Positions 35,098-44,216 of a stretch of 64,000 nucleotides of DNA are shown here, piece by piece. The DNA lies in NCBI GenBank assembly GCA_013289765.1, contig JABCZI010000003.1, positions 248,001 through 312,000 of the forward strand, read 5' to 3'. The position numbers and the translations under genes were made by a program. This DNA is from Acidobacteriota bacterium. GTDB taxonomy: Bacteria > Acidobacteriota > Terriglobia > Terriglobales > Acidobacteriaceae. The notes beneath the pieces were generated by a model. The model had not been told where the DNA came from. It saw only the letters and a program-made list of their open reading frames with translations, and searched no databases. Positions within the stretch are counted from its first letter, which is position 1; every line of letters starts with the position of its first letter.

Positions 35098-35403
35098 ATG
35101 GCAGAGCTGTGGGAATACACCAAACTGATACGCAGCAAGAATGCGGGACCATTTGAATTGACGTTCGACATCATGTTCAAGGACCGCAGCGGCTACGACT
35201 TGGTGCTCCAATCTGGTAAGTTATCCGCCCGCAGCGTTGCGGAGCTTTATGGTCTGCAGGAACAGGAAGTTCGCTTTTTTGCCATAGAACAGATTCTGGC
35301 TCTGAAACTCTCGATTCCGCGAAAGACATTCTCCGGCGATGTGGCGGACACAGACATCTACGGCGGCCAGTTTCACGGGCCGTTAGTGCGAATGAGAATC
35401 TGA
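35098..35403 (+). CDS. DUF4387 protein, partner of AtuA-like protein
   Basis: 101 residues with a strong SD GGAGGAGAAA 8 bases before the ATG. The sequence LIRSKNAGPFELTFDIMF, FFAIEQILALKLSIPR, DVADTDIYGGQFHGPLV is the conserved DUF4387 family, found fused to or directly after AtuA-like proteins. The function is unknown; it is presumably a small subunit of the same enzyme. No membrane or signal segment. Confidence 0.88.
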   Translation: MAELWEYTKLIRSKNAGPFELTFDIMFKDRSGYDLVLQSGKLSARSVAELYGLQEQEVRFFAIEQILALKLSIPRKTFSGDVADTDIYGGQFHGPLVRMRI

Positions 35404-35974
35404 ATCGAAACTGGGCCTGCGAGGCACACACGCAAATCAAATTGCCGAAGTCCTGACAGTGGCACCGCCAGTCATTCGGAAAATCCCGCTGCTGGGCCAA
35501 GCCGCTGACAGCGAGGCGATGCCCAAGAGCGTCCAACCTTAAGTATTACGATTACGAAATCCGGGGTACTCGACATCCGACCCAAATTTCGCTGAATTTT
35601 TCACGTATGCGCATGCCTGCACGTGAATGGATTTGGCCAGACTACAAGGCATTGCTCCTGTCTAACGCGAAGGGCAAAGTAATTCGTCTAACTCCCGAGT
35701 GGTCGGCAAACCTTACCCTACAAGACTAATAGAAGGGTAGCCCGTGATTCACGAGGGCCCCTTCTTATACGGTTGCTTAACCTTGACTTAACGAGCGCCT
35801 GCTATCCTGTTTATGTCATTTGTCACTGTACGTGACAACCTAGGGTGTTCGGATGCAAGGAATCATTCAGCGCTTTTCTCGGCCTGTTTCGTCGCATTGG
35901 GTCTGATCACCTCGCAAGCTTACCCCCCTGGAAGCTATGGCCCTCGAGGGATCGAGCAACAGGATGGATGCATC
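35404..35974 (+). other. Gene-free interval with a long hairpin
   Basis: 571 bases without a credible gene. At 35731-35765 an imperfect inverted repeat has outer arms AGAAGGG/CCCTTCT and inner arms CCCGTG/CACGAGGG-like; no T-tract follows, so it may be a transcript end or a repeat rather than a canonical terminator. A frame upstream of 35975 is open but has no signal peptide. AGGATGG is the SD used for the next gene. Confidence 0.45.
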
Positions 35975-37342
35975 ATGAGCGGAACCCGAATCTTCTGCGC
36001 TGTACTGCTCGTAGCGCTTGCCGCAATCGAGGCAAACACGCAGACCTTGCAGACACGTCCTGCCGCGAACTCTTCGACCGACGTGCCTGCGGTGCGGACC
36101 ATCGCTCTTTCTGTGCCGGCGGGAGCGCCACTCCAGATTGCCCTTGATCGCGAGGTGCGTGTAAAAAAGGTCGGGCAAACCATCCACGCGCGACTGATGC
36201 AGTCGGTGTACGCATTCGATCAGCAGGTTTTGCCTGCGGGTGCCGAAGTGAACGGGCACATCGCAAGGATCGGCGGCGCTGGCGGCAAGCGGCTCATTCT
36301 GTCGATCCTGAATGCCGACTTTACGCCGACGCGACCTATCGAGGTTGCGTTTGACGATGTTGTGCTTGCGGACGGCAGACACGTGCCCTTGCGGGTCGCG
36401 GTAGTCCCCGGCTCTGGACAGGTCATCCGATTGGTGGACTCGAGTTCGGCAAACGGCGCGCGCGCGAAGAACCCTTTGTCACCCAAGATGTACGAGGCCA
36501 AGCAGCAATGGAAGCAGGCGATGTCGCAAGTAAAACAGCCTGGAAAAATGCACCGCGCGTTGCGGATCGGAATCGCACAACTTCCCGTTCATCCCCAATA
36601 CATCGATGCGGGAACTCTTTATTACGCGGAATTACAGGAGCCGCTGAAGTTCGGGGACGAGTCCCGCAAAGAAGAAGCGTTTCAGGCCGTCGGTACTCTG
36701 CCGCCGCCGGGGAGCCTGGTACGCGCTTCTCTGCTTACGCCGCTCGATTCCTCCACGACGAAGTTTGGCGCGCCTGTGGAGGCCTTGGTCTCCAAGCCGC
36801 TATTCGATGGGGATCGCCTGATTCTGCCGCAGGGAGCGCGACTCGAGGGATCGGTGTTGCAGGTGAGATCGGCTCGCCGTCTGAAGCGCAACGGCGCGCT
36901 TCGCATCGCATTTCATGACCTGGTTCTGCCGAACGGATCATCCGTGAGAGCGGACACGACTATCGAAGGCATGCAAAGTGGCCAGGGCGATAACGCCAGT
37001 CTTGATCCGGAGGGTGGCGCAAAAGCGACCAGTCCGAAATCGCGATTTATAACAACCGGCCTTTCGGTCAGCCTGGCGTTGGTCGGTCAAGGCGGGAAAA
37101 ACGACGTTGGAGACGCCGGTCCGGCTGCGGGAGGAGCCACGGCCTTCAGGCTTGTGGGCATTGCCGTGGGGCTCGCGGTTCGCTCTCATACCCTAGCCAT
37201 TCTGATGAGCGCCTACGGCGGAAGCAGATCCATCTATACAAACTTTCTTGGTCGAGGTCGCAATATCTCCTTTCCAAAAGACACGACCATGGAGATTGGC
37301 TTCGGTGGTCGCACCGTAAGCCCACTCTCAAGCGGCCACTAG
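35975..37342 (+). CDS. Exported protein with two TrbI/VirB10-like beta domains, function unknown
   Basis: 455 residues; ATG 35975 with SD AGGATGG. Signal peptide ~1-22. Two related segments: VPAGAPLQIALDREVRVKKVGQTIHARLM...LPAGAEVNGHI and SLVRASLLTPLDSSTTKFGAPVEALVSKPLF...LPQGARLEGSV. These resemble the C-terminal beta domain of TrbI/VirB10 (G..v.A.L..pl....G.pv.A.v..P......lipqGt.l.G.v), but no type IV secretion genes are near. C-terminal Gly-rich hydrophobic stretch ~370-400. Probably a periplasmic or surface protein; this family is frequent and uncharacterised in Acidobacteriota. Confidence 0.65.
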   Translation: MSGTRIFCAVLLVALAAIEANTQTLQTRPAANSSTDVPAVRTIALSVPAGAPLQIALDREVRVKKVGQTIHARLMQSVYAFDQQVLPAGAEVNGHIARIGGAGGKRLILSILNADFTPTRPIEVAFDDVVLADGRHVPLRVAVVPGSGQVIRLVDSSSANGARAKNPLSPKMYEAKQQWKQAMSQVKQPGKMHRALRIGIAQLPVHPQYIDAGTLYYAELQEPLKFGDESRKEEAFQAVGTLPPPGSLVRASLLTPLDSSTTKFGAPVEALVSKPLFDGDRLILPQGARLEGSVLQVRSARRLKRNGALRIAFHDLVLPNGSSVRADTTIEGMQSGQGDNASLDPEGGAKATSPKSRFITTGLSVSLALVGQGGKNDVGDAGPAAGGATAFRLVGIAVGLAVRSHTLAILMSAYGGSRSIYTNFLGRGRNISFPKDTTMEIGFGGRTVSPLSSGH

Positions 37343-37451
37343 AGCATCTCTGCACCTATGAACGTACCTTCCCTCGCTTGCCACGCAAGTTGCGCTTAGT
37401 CGGCAAACCGGAAGTCATCCGAGCCGCCAACGTGGTAAGCAATCGCTCAAA

Positions 37452-39329
37452 TCAGGTTCGTTGCCCGATATACCAGGGGGCACTCACTGTGAAGATGCGC
37501 TCATTGCCGCGGGCGAGAAGCGCCCATTCCAGAAGCCGGCCTCGCTGATTGTGGAGGAAATATTCGTACCATCTGTCCTCCACAAGTTCCGGTATGACCA
37601 CAATAATGCTGCGATCGGGATGTTTCTTTGAAAGATCGAGAACGAACTGGACGACAGGAATGACGATAAAGCGGTAGGGTGAAGGCAGGACTTGGAGTTG
37701 GGGCGGCTCCTTCCCTTCCGCGCGGAAAGGTCGCTCAACGTATTGCTCCCAATCATCGCGAAGCAATTCGGAGTGCTCGTTGGGCTCGACGTGCAGGGCG
37801 ATCACTTCGGGGGAAAGCCGGGCGGCAAATTCGATTCCCTGACGGGTGATGTTGCTCCAGCGGTCGATGGCGATTACCGCGATGGGATGCTGACTGAGAC
37901 CGGCCGCGTCAACAGGAACCTTGCAAGAGGTCAGCATTTTCACGGAGTGGTAGTGACGCCGGACAATGGCGAAGAAAACAATCATTAAGGGAATGAAGAG
38001 CAGGGTGATCCAGGCGCCTTCCACAAATTTCGCCAACAGCACGACGCACGTAGTAGTGCCGGTGACGAGGGCACCTAGTCCGTTAACGAGGGCGCTCTTT
38101 AGCCAATTCGGGCCACGATTTTTTCGCCAGTGAATAACCATGCCGGCCTGCGAAAGCGTAAAGGCGAGAAACGCTCCGACAGCGTAGAGCGGGATGAGCC
38201 GGTCGGTGACACCGCCGAAAAGGATGAGAACGCCGCCACAGAGTATGGCTAGGACGACGATGCCGTAGGTGTAGACGAGCCGGCGCCCGCGATAGCCGAA
38301 GACGTGCGGGAGATAGTTATTCTGCGCGATGGCGCGGCAGAGACGCGGAAAATCAGCGAAAGCGGTGTTGGCGGACAACGAGAGAACGACAAGGATAGAA
38401 CCGATAGTCAGATAGTAAAAAAAGCCCTTGCCGAAAACCGCGGCGGTGAGCATGGAAAGAACGCTCTGGTAGCCGGGCTGGCCGGGATCGGTTGCGGCGA
38501 TTCCGTAAGCCTTGACGAGATAAGAGATCCCCGCCAGCAGTACGGCCAGGAGAAAAATAATAACCGTGAGAGTGCGCTGGGCGTTTTTCACGGTGGGCTC
38601 GCGGAAAGCCTTCACCCCGTTACTGACGGCTTCCACGCCGGTCAAGGCCGTGCACCCGCTGGCGAAAACCTTCAGCAGCAGCCAGTAGCTGACGGCTACT
38701 GTCATGGGCGGAGGAGGTGGAAGAGCAACCGCCGGCGTGGGATGCCCCCCGCTGAGGAAAACGCGAAGAACACCGGCGACGATCGTTATGAGAAGGGTGC
38801 CGACAAACAGATAAGTAGGCACGGCGAAAGCACTACCCGCATCGCGCACGCCGCGCAGATTTAGAATGGTGATGACGATCAGAATGCCCACGCAGAGAGA
38901 AACGGTGTGCGACAGCAAGGATGGAACGGCCGAGACCAGAGCCCCCACTCCCGCGGAAATACCCACTGCGGCCGTAAGAATGTAATCTGCAAGCAGCGCG
39001 GCAGCGGCAAGCAAACTGGCAGGCGCTCCCAGATTGAATCGTGCCACGGTATAGGAGCCGCCGCCGGAGGGATAGGCGGCAATGGTCTGGCGATAGGAGA
39101 AGTACACGATCACCAGCAGGGTGATGATAGCCGCACTAATCGGTACGATATAACGAATGCCAAGCAAGCCGAGGGGGATAAGTAGGCTGAGGGCCGCTTC
39201 CGGGCCATAAGCAGCGGAACTGAGCGCATCGAGACCAAAGATCGGAATGCCCTGCGTCGGGCCGATCTGCTCGGCGCGTTCGTCACTGGTCCGGATGGGT
39301 TTGCCGACAACGAGATCAAGTATGTTCAT
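37452..39329 (-). CDS. APC-superfamily amino acid permease
   Basis: 625 residues from ATG 39329 (MNILDLVVGKPI); an upstream ATG at 39356 adds nine residues and is possible. About 12 membrane helices (residues ~35-460), including GLDALSSAAYGPEAALSLLIPLG, YPSGGGSYTVARFNLG and TGVEAVSNGVKAFREP, the GSS/AA and GVE motifs of APC carriers. The last ~150 residues are cytoplasmic with a USP-like beta-alpha pattern (IAVIAIDRWSNITRQGIEFAARLS, VIALHVEPNEHSE). Transports amino acids or similar cations. It stands alone, convergent with the gene before it. Confidence 0.88.
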   Translation of the reverse strand: MNILDLVVGKPIRTSDERAEQIGPTQGIPIFGLDALSSAAYGPEAALSLLIPLGLLGIRYIVPISAAIITLLVIVYFSYRQTIAAYPSGGGSYTVARFNLGAPASLLAAAALLADYILTAAVGISAGVGALVSAVPSLLSHTVSLCVGILIVITILNLRGVRDAGSAFAVPTYLFVGTLLITIVAGVLRVFLSGGHPTPAVALPPPPPMTVAVSYWLLLKVFASGCTALTGVEAVSNGVKAFREPTVKNAQRTLTVIIFLLAVLLAGISYLVKAYGIAATDPGQPGYQSVLSMLTAAVFGKGFFYYLTIGSILVVLSLSANTAFADFPRLCRAIAQNNYLPHVFGYRGRRLVYTYGIVVLAILCGGVLILFGGVTDRLIPLYAVGAFLAFTLSQAGMVIHWRKNRGPNWLKSALVNGLGALVTGTTTCVVLLAKFVEGAWITLLFIPLMIVFFAIVRRHYHSVKMLTSCKVPVDAAGLSQHPIAVIAIDRWSNITRQGIEFAARLSPEVIALHVEPNEHSELLRDDWEQYVERPFRAEGKEPPQLQVLPSPYRFIVIPVVQFVLDLSKKHPDRSIIVVIPELVEDRWYEYFLHNQRGRLLEWALLARGNERIFTVSAPWYIGQRT

Positions 39330-39653
39330 GTGGATTGTGCCCGATGGACTGTTCACGCCCAGAAAAACAAGATCTACGCAACGAGTCTACCCAACGATGT
39401 ATGAGCACAGACACGATAACATTGCCGGAATTTGCAATCAAAAAATCGACTTCGGGCCGAGTAGCGTAACCACGAATGCACAAATTTCTAATTGCTGTAT
39501 CGCGCTGAGCTGTCGAGGAGGCGTGTGCGCACGGCGAGACTTACATGGAAGTCGGCAAACCCGAACTGATCTGATGCCGGTAGAGGACAAGCTGAATTTG
39601 CTAGACCGTTTTACGGGCTAACACCTGCGGGGGTTCGAGTCGCTCCGTCTCCC
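39330..39653 (-). other. Intergenic region upstream of the permease
   Basis: 324 bases. It should contain the leftward permease promoter. On the plus strand, 39626-39655 contains GGGGGTTCGAGTCGCTCC, which vaguely resembles a tRNA T-arm, but the stem does not pair and no cloverleaf exists. Nothing else was recognised. Confidence 0.4.
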
Positions 39654-40092
39654 AATGTCTACATCAACGGCGGCGAGGGAATCACCGTGCTGACCTCCGA
39701 TGGCTCGCTTCGGCAAGTGGCCGACGGCATCGCCTTCCCCAATGGCATGGCCATAACGCCCGACAATTCGACCTTGATCGTCGCCGAGTCACATTGGTAA
39801 GAAGCTGACCGCGTTTACCATCGCCGCCGACGGAAGTCTGTCGAACCGGCGCGTGTGGGCTGACCTCGGAGACGGTGTCCCTGACGGCATCTGCATCGAT
39901 GCCGATGACGCCGTCTGGTATCGCCGATGTTCCCAACAAGGTACGCGTCCGCGAAGGGGGCGAAGGGCTGCAGACTGTCAACGTCGACCGAGGCTGTTTC
40001 GCTTGCATGCTGGGTGGCGAAGCGCAGAAAACGTAGTACATTATCGCCGCTGAGTGGCGCGACATGGACAAAATCGCCGAAGTTGCGCAAGC
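39654..40092 (+). pseudogene. SMP-30/gluconolactonase-family pseudogene
   Basis: Pieces of one family member appear in successive frames: NVYINGGEGITVLTSDGS, ADGIAFPNGMAITPDNS (frame 1, ending in TAA at 39798); then KLTAFTIAADGSLSNRR, VWADLGDGVPDGICIDADDAVWY (frame shift); then ADVPNKVRVREGGEGLQT and DRGCFACMLGG, with an in-frame TAG after. GDGVPDGICIDADGAVW is a diagnostic SMP-30 block containing metal and substrate ligands. At least two frameshifts, one stop and a missing N-terminus show it is dead. It joins directly to an MFS fragment. Confidence 0.85.
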
Positions 40093-40182
40093 ACCGGCGC
40101 GCTCGCTCTTCTTGCATTTTCGATTATGCTCATTGAAGGTGCGATCGCCGATTGGAGCGCGATTTATGAAGCTGGTGCTGCC
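40093..40182 (+). pseudogene. MFS transporter fragment
   Basis: The frame from 40093 reads TGALALLAFSIMLIEGAIADW followed by SAIYEAGAAKAP. This is the TM7 region of an MFS subgroup (GLxAFxxLxxEGAxADWSAVYL). Only ~30 residues survive; both ends join unrelated sequence. It is fused at 40092/40093 to the SMP-30 relic, so a deletion probably joined two former neighbours. Confidence 0.7.
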
Positions 40183-40428
40183 AAGGCGCCCGCCTTGATA
40201 AAGTCGCCCATCTCCCAATTGAAGGGCCTAGCTCCGGCAGCCGCGCCCCGTTGTGCTGCACTCATCACTCGGCAATAGGTGCTGGTTCCACTCACGCCGT
40301 CCCAACTAACGCTTATGCGCGTGGCCGGATTTCCGATTGCTGATTGGAGGCTCATTTGCCAGTCGGCGTCGCTTAAGAGTGTCCGACCTCCGATTAGAGG
40401 CGCCAAATCAACGCATGCAAATGAGAAC

Positions 40429-43400
40429 CTAATTCGACTTTTTTCCAGGGCTGCCGCTGCCTTCCGGCGTTTCGCTCAACTGCGTGCGCAACCATTCCGA
40501 AAGGTGACCCGAAATGCCATCGGGTTGCACTTCCAAGCGGTCCGGCGACGTGCGATATGCGTCGATAACCGGTGCCAGAGAGCTGCGAAGAGAACTTGCC
40601 GGCAAAATGCCGTTCTTTCCGTCGATCGGGCGTTGCACCAGTAACGAGCGCGGTGCCATCGCTGCCATGACATCGGGAAGATCGCCCACTTCGAGAATTC
40701 CAGGGACGATCACGTCGCCAGGCACGTAGGAGAAGGCATCATCGAGAATAGATGCATAGCCGATTAGCCCGCCCCTCACGGAGACAGCACGCACACGATC
40801 TTCGTACAGGGCTCCCAATATCGCCAACAGCCCTCCGAGGGGCTCTGCCTGGTGCTGAATGGTGGGGCCGACGCGCCAGGCCGGCGTTTCATCCACCACC
40901 CAGGGCGATTGATTCACCTCCGCAAAGGAGTCGCCCCATAGCGCCAGACGTGTTGCGTCGATCTCCCGCCGCGTCCCGAGGTAGGCGATGACCGTTCGAA
41001 GATCCTTTAGCCTCTTGCCGAGCAAGGTTTCGTCGAGCATCTCTTCCACTGAAGCAAGAGCCATCTCCTGGTTGGAGATTGTCCGGGGCACGAAGGTCGA
41101 AGGACCGCGGTCCGAATCGGGGGATGTCTCGCCCGTACCGCGCATGTCAGGTAGGCAAACCTCAATGCCCGCATCGACCAGCGCTTCGATTTCATCAGGG
41201 CGTTCGCCGATGAATCTCTCTTTCCCTCCTTCTGCTACCGCAATCACCACGGGCCGGCGCGCGGCGCTATTTGTTGAAGGGTGGACGAGAAGCATTGGGA
41301 CAATAATGCTGGGCTCCACCTCCAAGGTAAGCGCTTCCACCGTTGCATTCCGCCACTGTTTTTTCCAACCCGACGTGGCTTGAGGAGACTGGTTGGGTTC
41401 GACATCACCCAGCTTCGCCGCCCATTGCTTCTGCAGCCGGCGGCGCCGGTCTTGCGGGGACATTTTTGCCATTTCGGACCTCGCAGTGCGCAACTCGGAT
41501 GCAGCCACAACCGCAGCGAGATGATGCACGGTTTCCATCCTGAGCTGGGAAGCAATCGCGGGCGTCAGGCTTTGCAGTTCGGACTCGGGACGGCGGTCAT
41601 CCGGTTCCTGAAGAGGGGCGGGAATGTTGAACCAGCGTTTGAGATAGGGATAGATGGTCTGACGCTGCGACGGTCCAATATTGGCAGCCTCTCCGGGCCC
41701 AGGGAAAGGACCAAAACCATGAGCCTCTCCGAGATGATCTTTCGCCGAATAGAAATCAAAAATTTTCTGATAGCGATTCCATGCAGGCTCATTCGTGATG
41801 TTCCACCCGAGTTCGTAGGAATAAATGAAACGACGAGGGGCAACGGAGGCGTCGATAATCCATGGAAACAACTGGTGTGCAATACTACCGGGCAGAGTTC
41901 CGGCTTCATGCCACTCGTTGATACCCGGATCGGCCAGCCCCGGGAATGCGCTCTGAGCGCTCTGTTCCGGTTCCGCTTCCCCGAAATTGAATGGAACAAC
42001 GGCGGCGATGCGGGGATCGAGCGCAGCAGTGACCGCAGCCACTGGACCGCCTCCCGCAACTGCCCCCAGCAGGATGATCTGTTCAGGATTGATATCGCTA
42101 CGGGCGATCAACAGATCCACGCTACGCATGACGTCCCAGACCCTCCACTTAATCATGCTTTCGCCGATGAGGGAGAGCTGCATATCGGTAACGGAGAGCA
42201 AGTTATGGCTGTCGCGATTCCAAGGATAAGTTTGAAGGCGTTCCCCGTACCCGATCTGATCCATGATCAAGACGGCGCATCCGGATCGTGCCCATAAAAT
42301 CCCCATATCCTGCAATTCTGCTTGCGACTTTGGCCGGTGCTGGCTGTGGACGATGACGATTCCCGGCATCCGGCCTTTGGGATTGGAGGGCAAGTAGAGA
42401 TTGGCGGTGACCCAGAATCCCGGCCGGCTTTGGTAGACCAAATCCTCCCGCTCGTAGCCTTCGCCCTCGAATCTCTTGATAACGCGCGTTTCGAGCGCAG
42501 TGCGCTCCGGAAAGTGCCCTATGGCATCAGCGAGCGCGTGGATGCGCAGATCACGAAATCGTTCCCAATCTTTTTGAGTTCGCAGCTGATCGCGATCATG
42601 CTTTTCCGATTCGAGGACCTTGAGAACACGGCCCTGAATCTCCTGCAAAAGCATCTCCGAAAGATTGGATTCTTTGCGTTGAGCAGGCGAGAGCACACGA
42701 GTTTCGAACTCTGCGGGCGCAGGCAGGGAGACCACCTCCGTCGAGGCAGAAATATCTCGATCGGCCAGAGTCATGCGCCTATAGCGCGCCGGGCAGAGAG
42801 CCGTATTACTCTCGATCACGGGCAAAACACTCGATTCTGCCGGTTCGCCATCGCGCGCGGGCCGGAAGCGCATGAGCAGAATTCGCCATTCCGCCGGTAT
42901 CGACGTTTCGCCCAATGCCGCTGCGACGGGCTCGAGTGGAATGTCCATCCGAGCCTCCCATGAGCCTTCCGCCCGGTGGATAGCAACGCGGGCGCCGCTT
43001 GTCCACTCCCGCGGTTGGGACTGCCGCTCCCCACCGGCGAAGCCCATGGTGTCGAGCAGATATCCAGTCGCGTTGACCGCAAATTCGGCGTAAGACGATC
43101 CAGAGCTAGCGAGGTAGAGCTGGAAACTGTCGTCTTCGGTGACGGGGCCATCGTTCTCGGTCACACCAGCCACGATGCGATCGAGTTCGGTGCTTTTCGC
43201 GATCACGGATAATGTGTGGCCGTCTTGCAGCAACTTCACGAGCGTGGGGAAGCGTGGACGACGGGCGTTCTGCTCATCCCGGAGCAGGGACAGCGACGGC
43301 ACATCCGCCCATGCCGGATCGTTCCACCAGCTGTCAAGCGACGGCAGTGACGACCGTCGGCCAACCTCTATGGCAGGCTCCTGATTTCCCACGATGGCCG

Positions 43401-44082
43401 ATTGCAACGCGGGCGCAGGGTCGTCCCATTTAACTGATTTCGTGACCGGTATTTTCGCCGCCGGGCCATACTCAGGCCAATGCCACCGCTCGCGTGGCGA
43501 TCCGGATCGCGTGGCGCGAATCCGCTCAACACTTAGGTAGATATTCTCCGATTCGGGCGCGCTCAACTGGTTCAGTGGAATCGCCACTTCCGCGTCCCAT
43601 TCGGTGGCGCTGCGCGAGGTCGCGACGAGAAATTTATCAGCGTCCCGATAGAGGACGGATCGTTCCCATTCATCCACATACGGGTCCTCTGGGTGACTTC
43701 GATAGATAACATGAACGGCCTGTTCGACCGAATAGGCTCCCAAAGGGTTCACTTGTACGATTCGATCGGTATCACCGTCATTGGCGCCGGCGCGGATGCG
43801 CAGGGCATCCTCTTCCTCCCAGCTCGGATTGCGGCCGGTCAAGCGCGCGACGAAACGGCCGGTGGGCTCAGGGAGATGCGCGGAGATATATAGGTAGCGG
43901 CCGGCAACGAGGGCGCGGATCTCGCCTCCGGAGGCACTGGGCCCTCCCTCATCGGATGGGATGAGCTTTACCGGTGTAGCCTCTGCCCAAATGGGGTCGT
44001 TTAATTTACCGTCGACAACCAACGGCGCTATCTGCGCTGCGGCAGAGATAGTTAGCAGAAAACCAAAGATCAAATAGCGCAT
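40429..44082 (-). CDS. Giant exported protein: two CBM9-like domains and tandem alpha/beta-hydrolase modules
   Basis: 1,217 residues, signal peptide ~1-17. CBM9/DOMON-like domains at ~20-215 and ~240-440. Hydrolase module 1 at ~545-820 keeps the acetylxylan-esterase-like fold (NLYLPSNPKGRMPGIVIVHSQH, LIMDQIGYGER), but the nucleophile elbow reads LLGAVAGGG (671-679), so Ser is Ala676, and the His region reads GPGEAANIG. Hydrolase module 2 at ~915-1205 has GDSFA (Ser1052), Asp1154 and His1193 as a possible triad. It should be secreted and bind glycans, with module 2 as the likely esterase. It is downstream of a shorter paralogue (44217-47315) on the same strand. Confidence 0.82.
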   Translation of the reverse strand: MRYLIFGFLLTISAAAQIAPLVVDGKLNDPIWAEATPVKLIPSDEGGPSASGGEIRALVAGRYLYISAHLPEPTGRFVARLTGRNPSWEEEDALRIRAGANDGDTDRIVQVNPLGAYSVEQAVHVIYRSHPEDPYVDEWERSVLYRDADKFLVATSRSATEWDAEVAIPLNQLSAPESENIYLSVERIRATRSGSPRERWHWPEYGPAAKIPVTKSVKWDDPAPALQSAIVGNQEPAIEVGRRSSLPSLDSWWNDPAWADVPSLSLLRDEQNARRPRFPTLVKLLQDGHTLSVIAKSTELDRIVAGVTENDGPVTEDDSFQLYLASSGSSYAEFAVNATGYLLDTMGFAGGERQSQPREWTSGARVAIHRAEGSWEARMDIPLEPVAAALGETSIPAEWRILLMRFRPARDGEPAESSVLPVIESNTALCPARYRRMTLADRDISASTEVVSLPAPAEFETRVLSPAQRKESNLSEMLLQEIQGRVLKVLESEKHDRDQLRTQKDWERFRDLRIHALADAIGHFPERTALETRVIKRFEGEGYEREDLVYQSRPGFWVTANLYLPSNPKGRMPGIVIVHSQHRPKSQAELQDMGILWARSGCAVLIMDQIGYGERLQTYPWNRDSHNLLSVTDMQLSLIGESMIKWRVWDVMRSVDLLIARSDINPEQIILLGAVAGGGPVAAVTAALDPRIAAVVPFNFGEAEPEQSAQSAFPGLADPGINEWHEAGTLPGSIAHQLFPWIIDASVAPRRFIYSYELGWNITNEPAWNRYQKIFDFYSAKDHLGEAHGFGPFPGPGEAANIGPSQRQTIYPYLKRWFNIPAPLQEPDDRRPESELQSLTPAIASQLRMETVHHLAAVVAASELRTARSEMAKMSPQDRRRRLQKQWAAKLGDVEPNQSPQATSGWKKQWRNATVEALTLEVEPSIIVPMLLVHPSTNSAARRPVVIAVAEGGKERFIGERPDEIEALVDAGIEVCLPDMRGTGETSPDSDRGPSTFVPRTISNQEMALASVEEMLDETLLGKRLKDLRTVIAYLGTRREIDATRLALWGDSFAEVNQSPWVVDETPAWRVGPTIQHQAEPLGGLLAILGALYEDRVRAVSVRGGLIGYASILDDAFSYVPGDVIVPGILEVGDLPDVMAAMAPRSLLVQRPIDGKNGILPASSLRSSLAPVIDAYRTSPDRLEVQPDGISGHLSEWLRTQLSETPEGSGSPGKKSN

Positions 44083-44216
44083 AGATCGCTCCTTTGCCGC
44101 AACGATTACCGAATCAATCCCGATGCTAGAGCATTTTTAACGATTACTGTGATCTGGCGAGACAGCTAGCCAGGGGCGGTCATTGTTTTCTCGCTTTCAC
44201 CAAAAGCAAGAATGCT

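Noticed and set aside
39620-39660. Possible tRNA 3' fragment (GGGGGTTCGAGTCGCTCC)
   Set aside because: The T-stem does not pair and there is no matching acceptor or anticodon arm.
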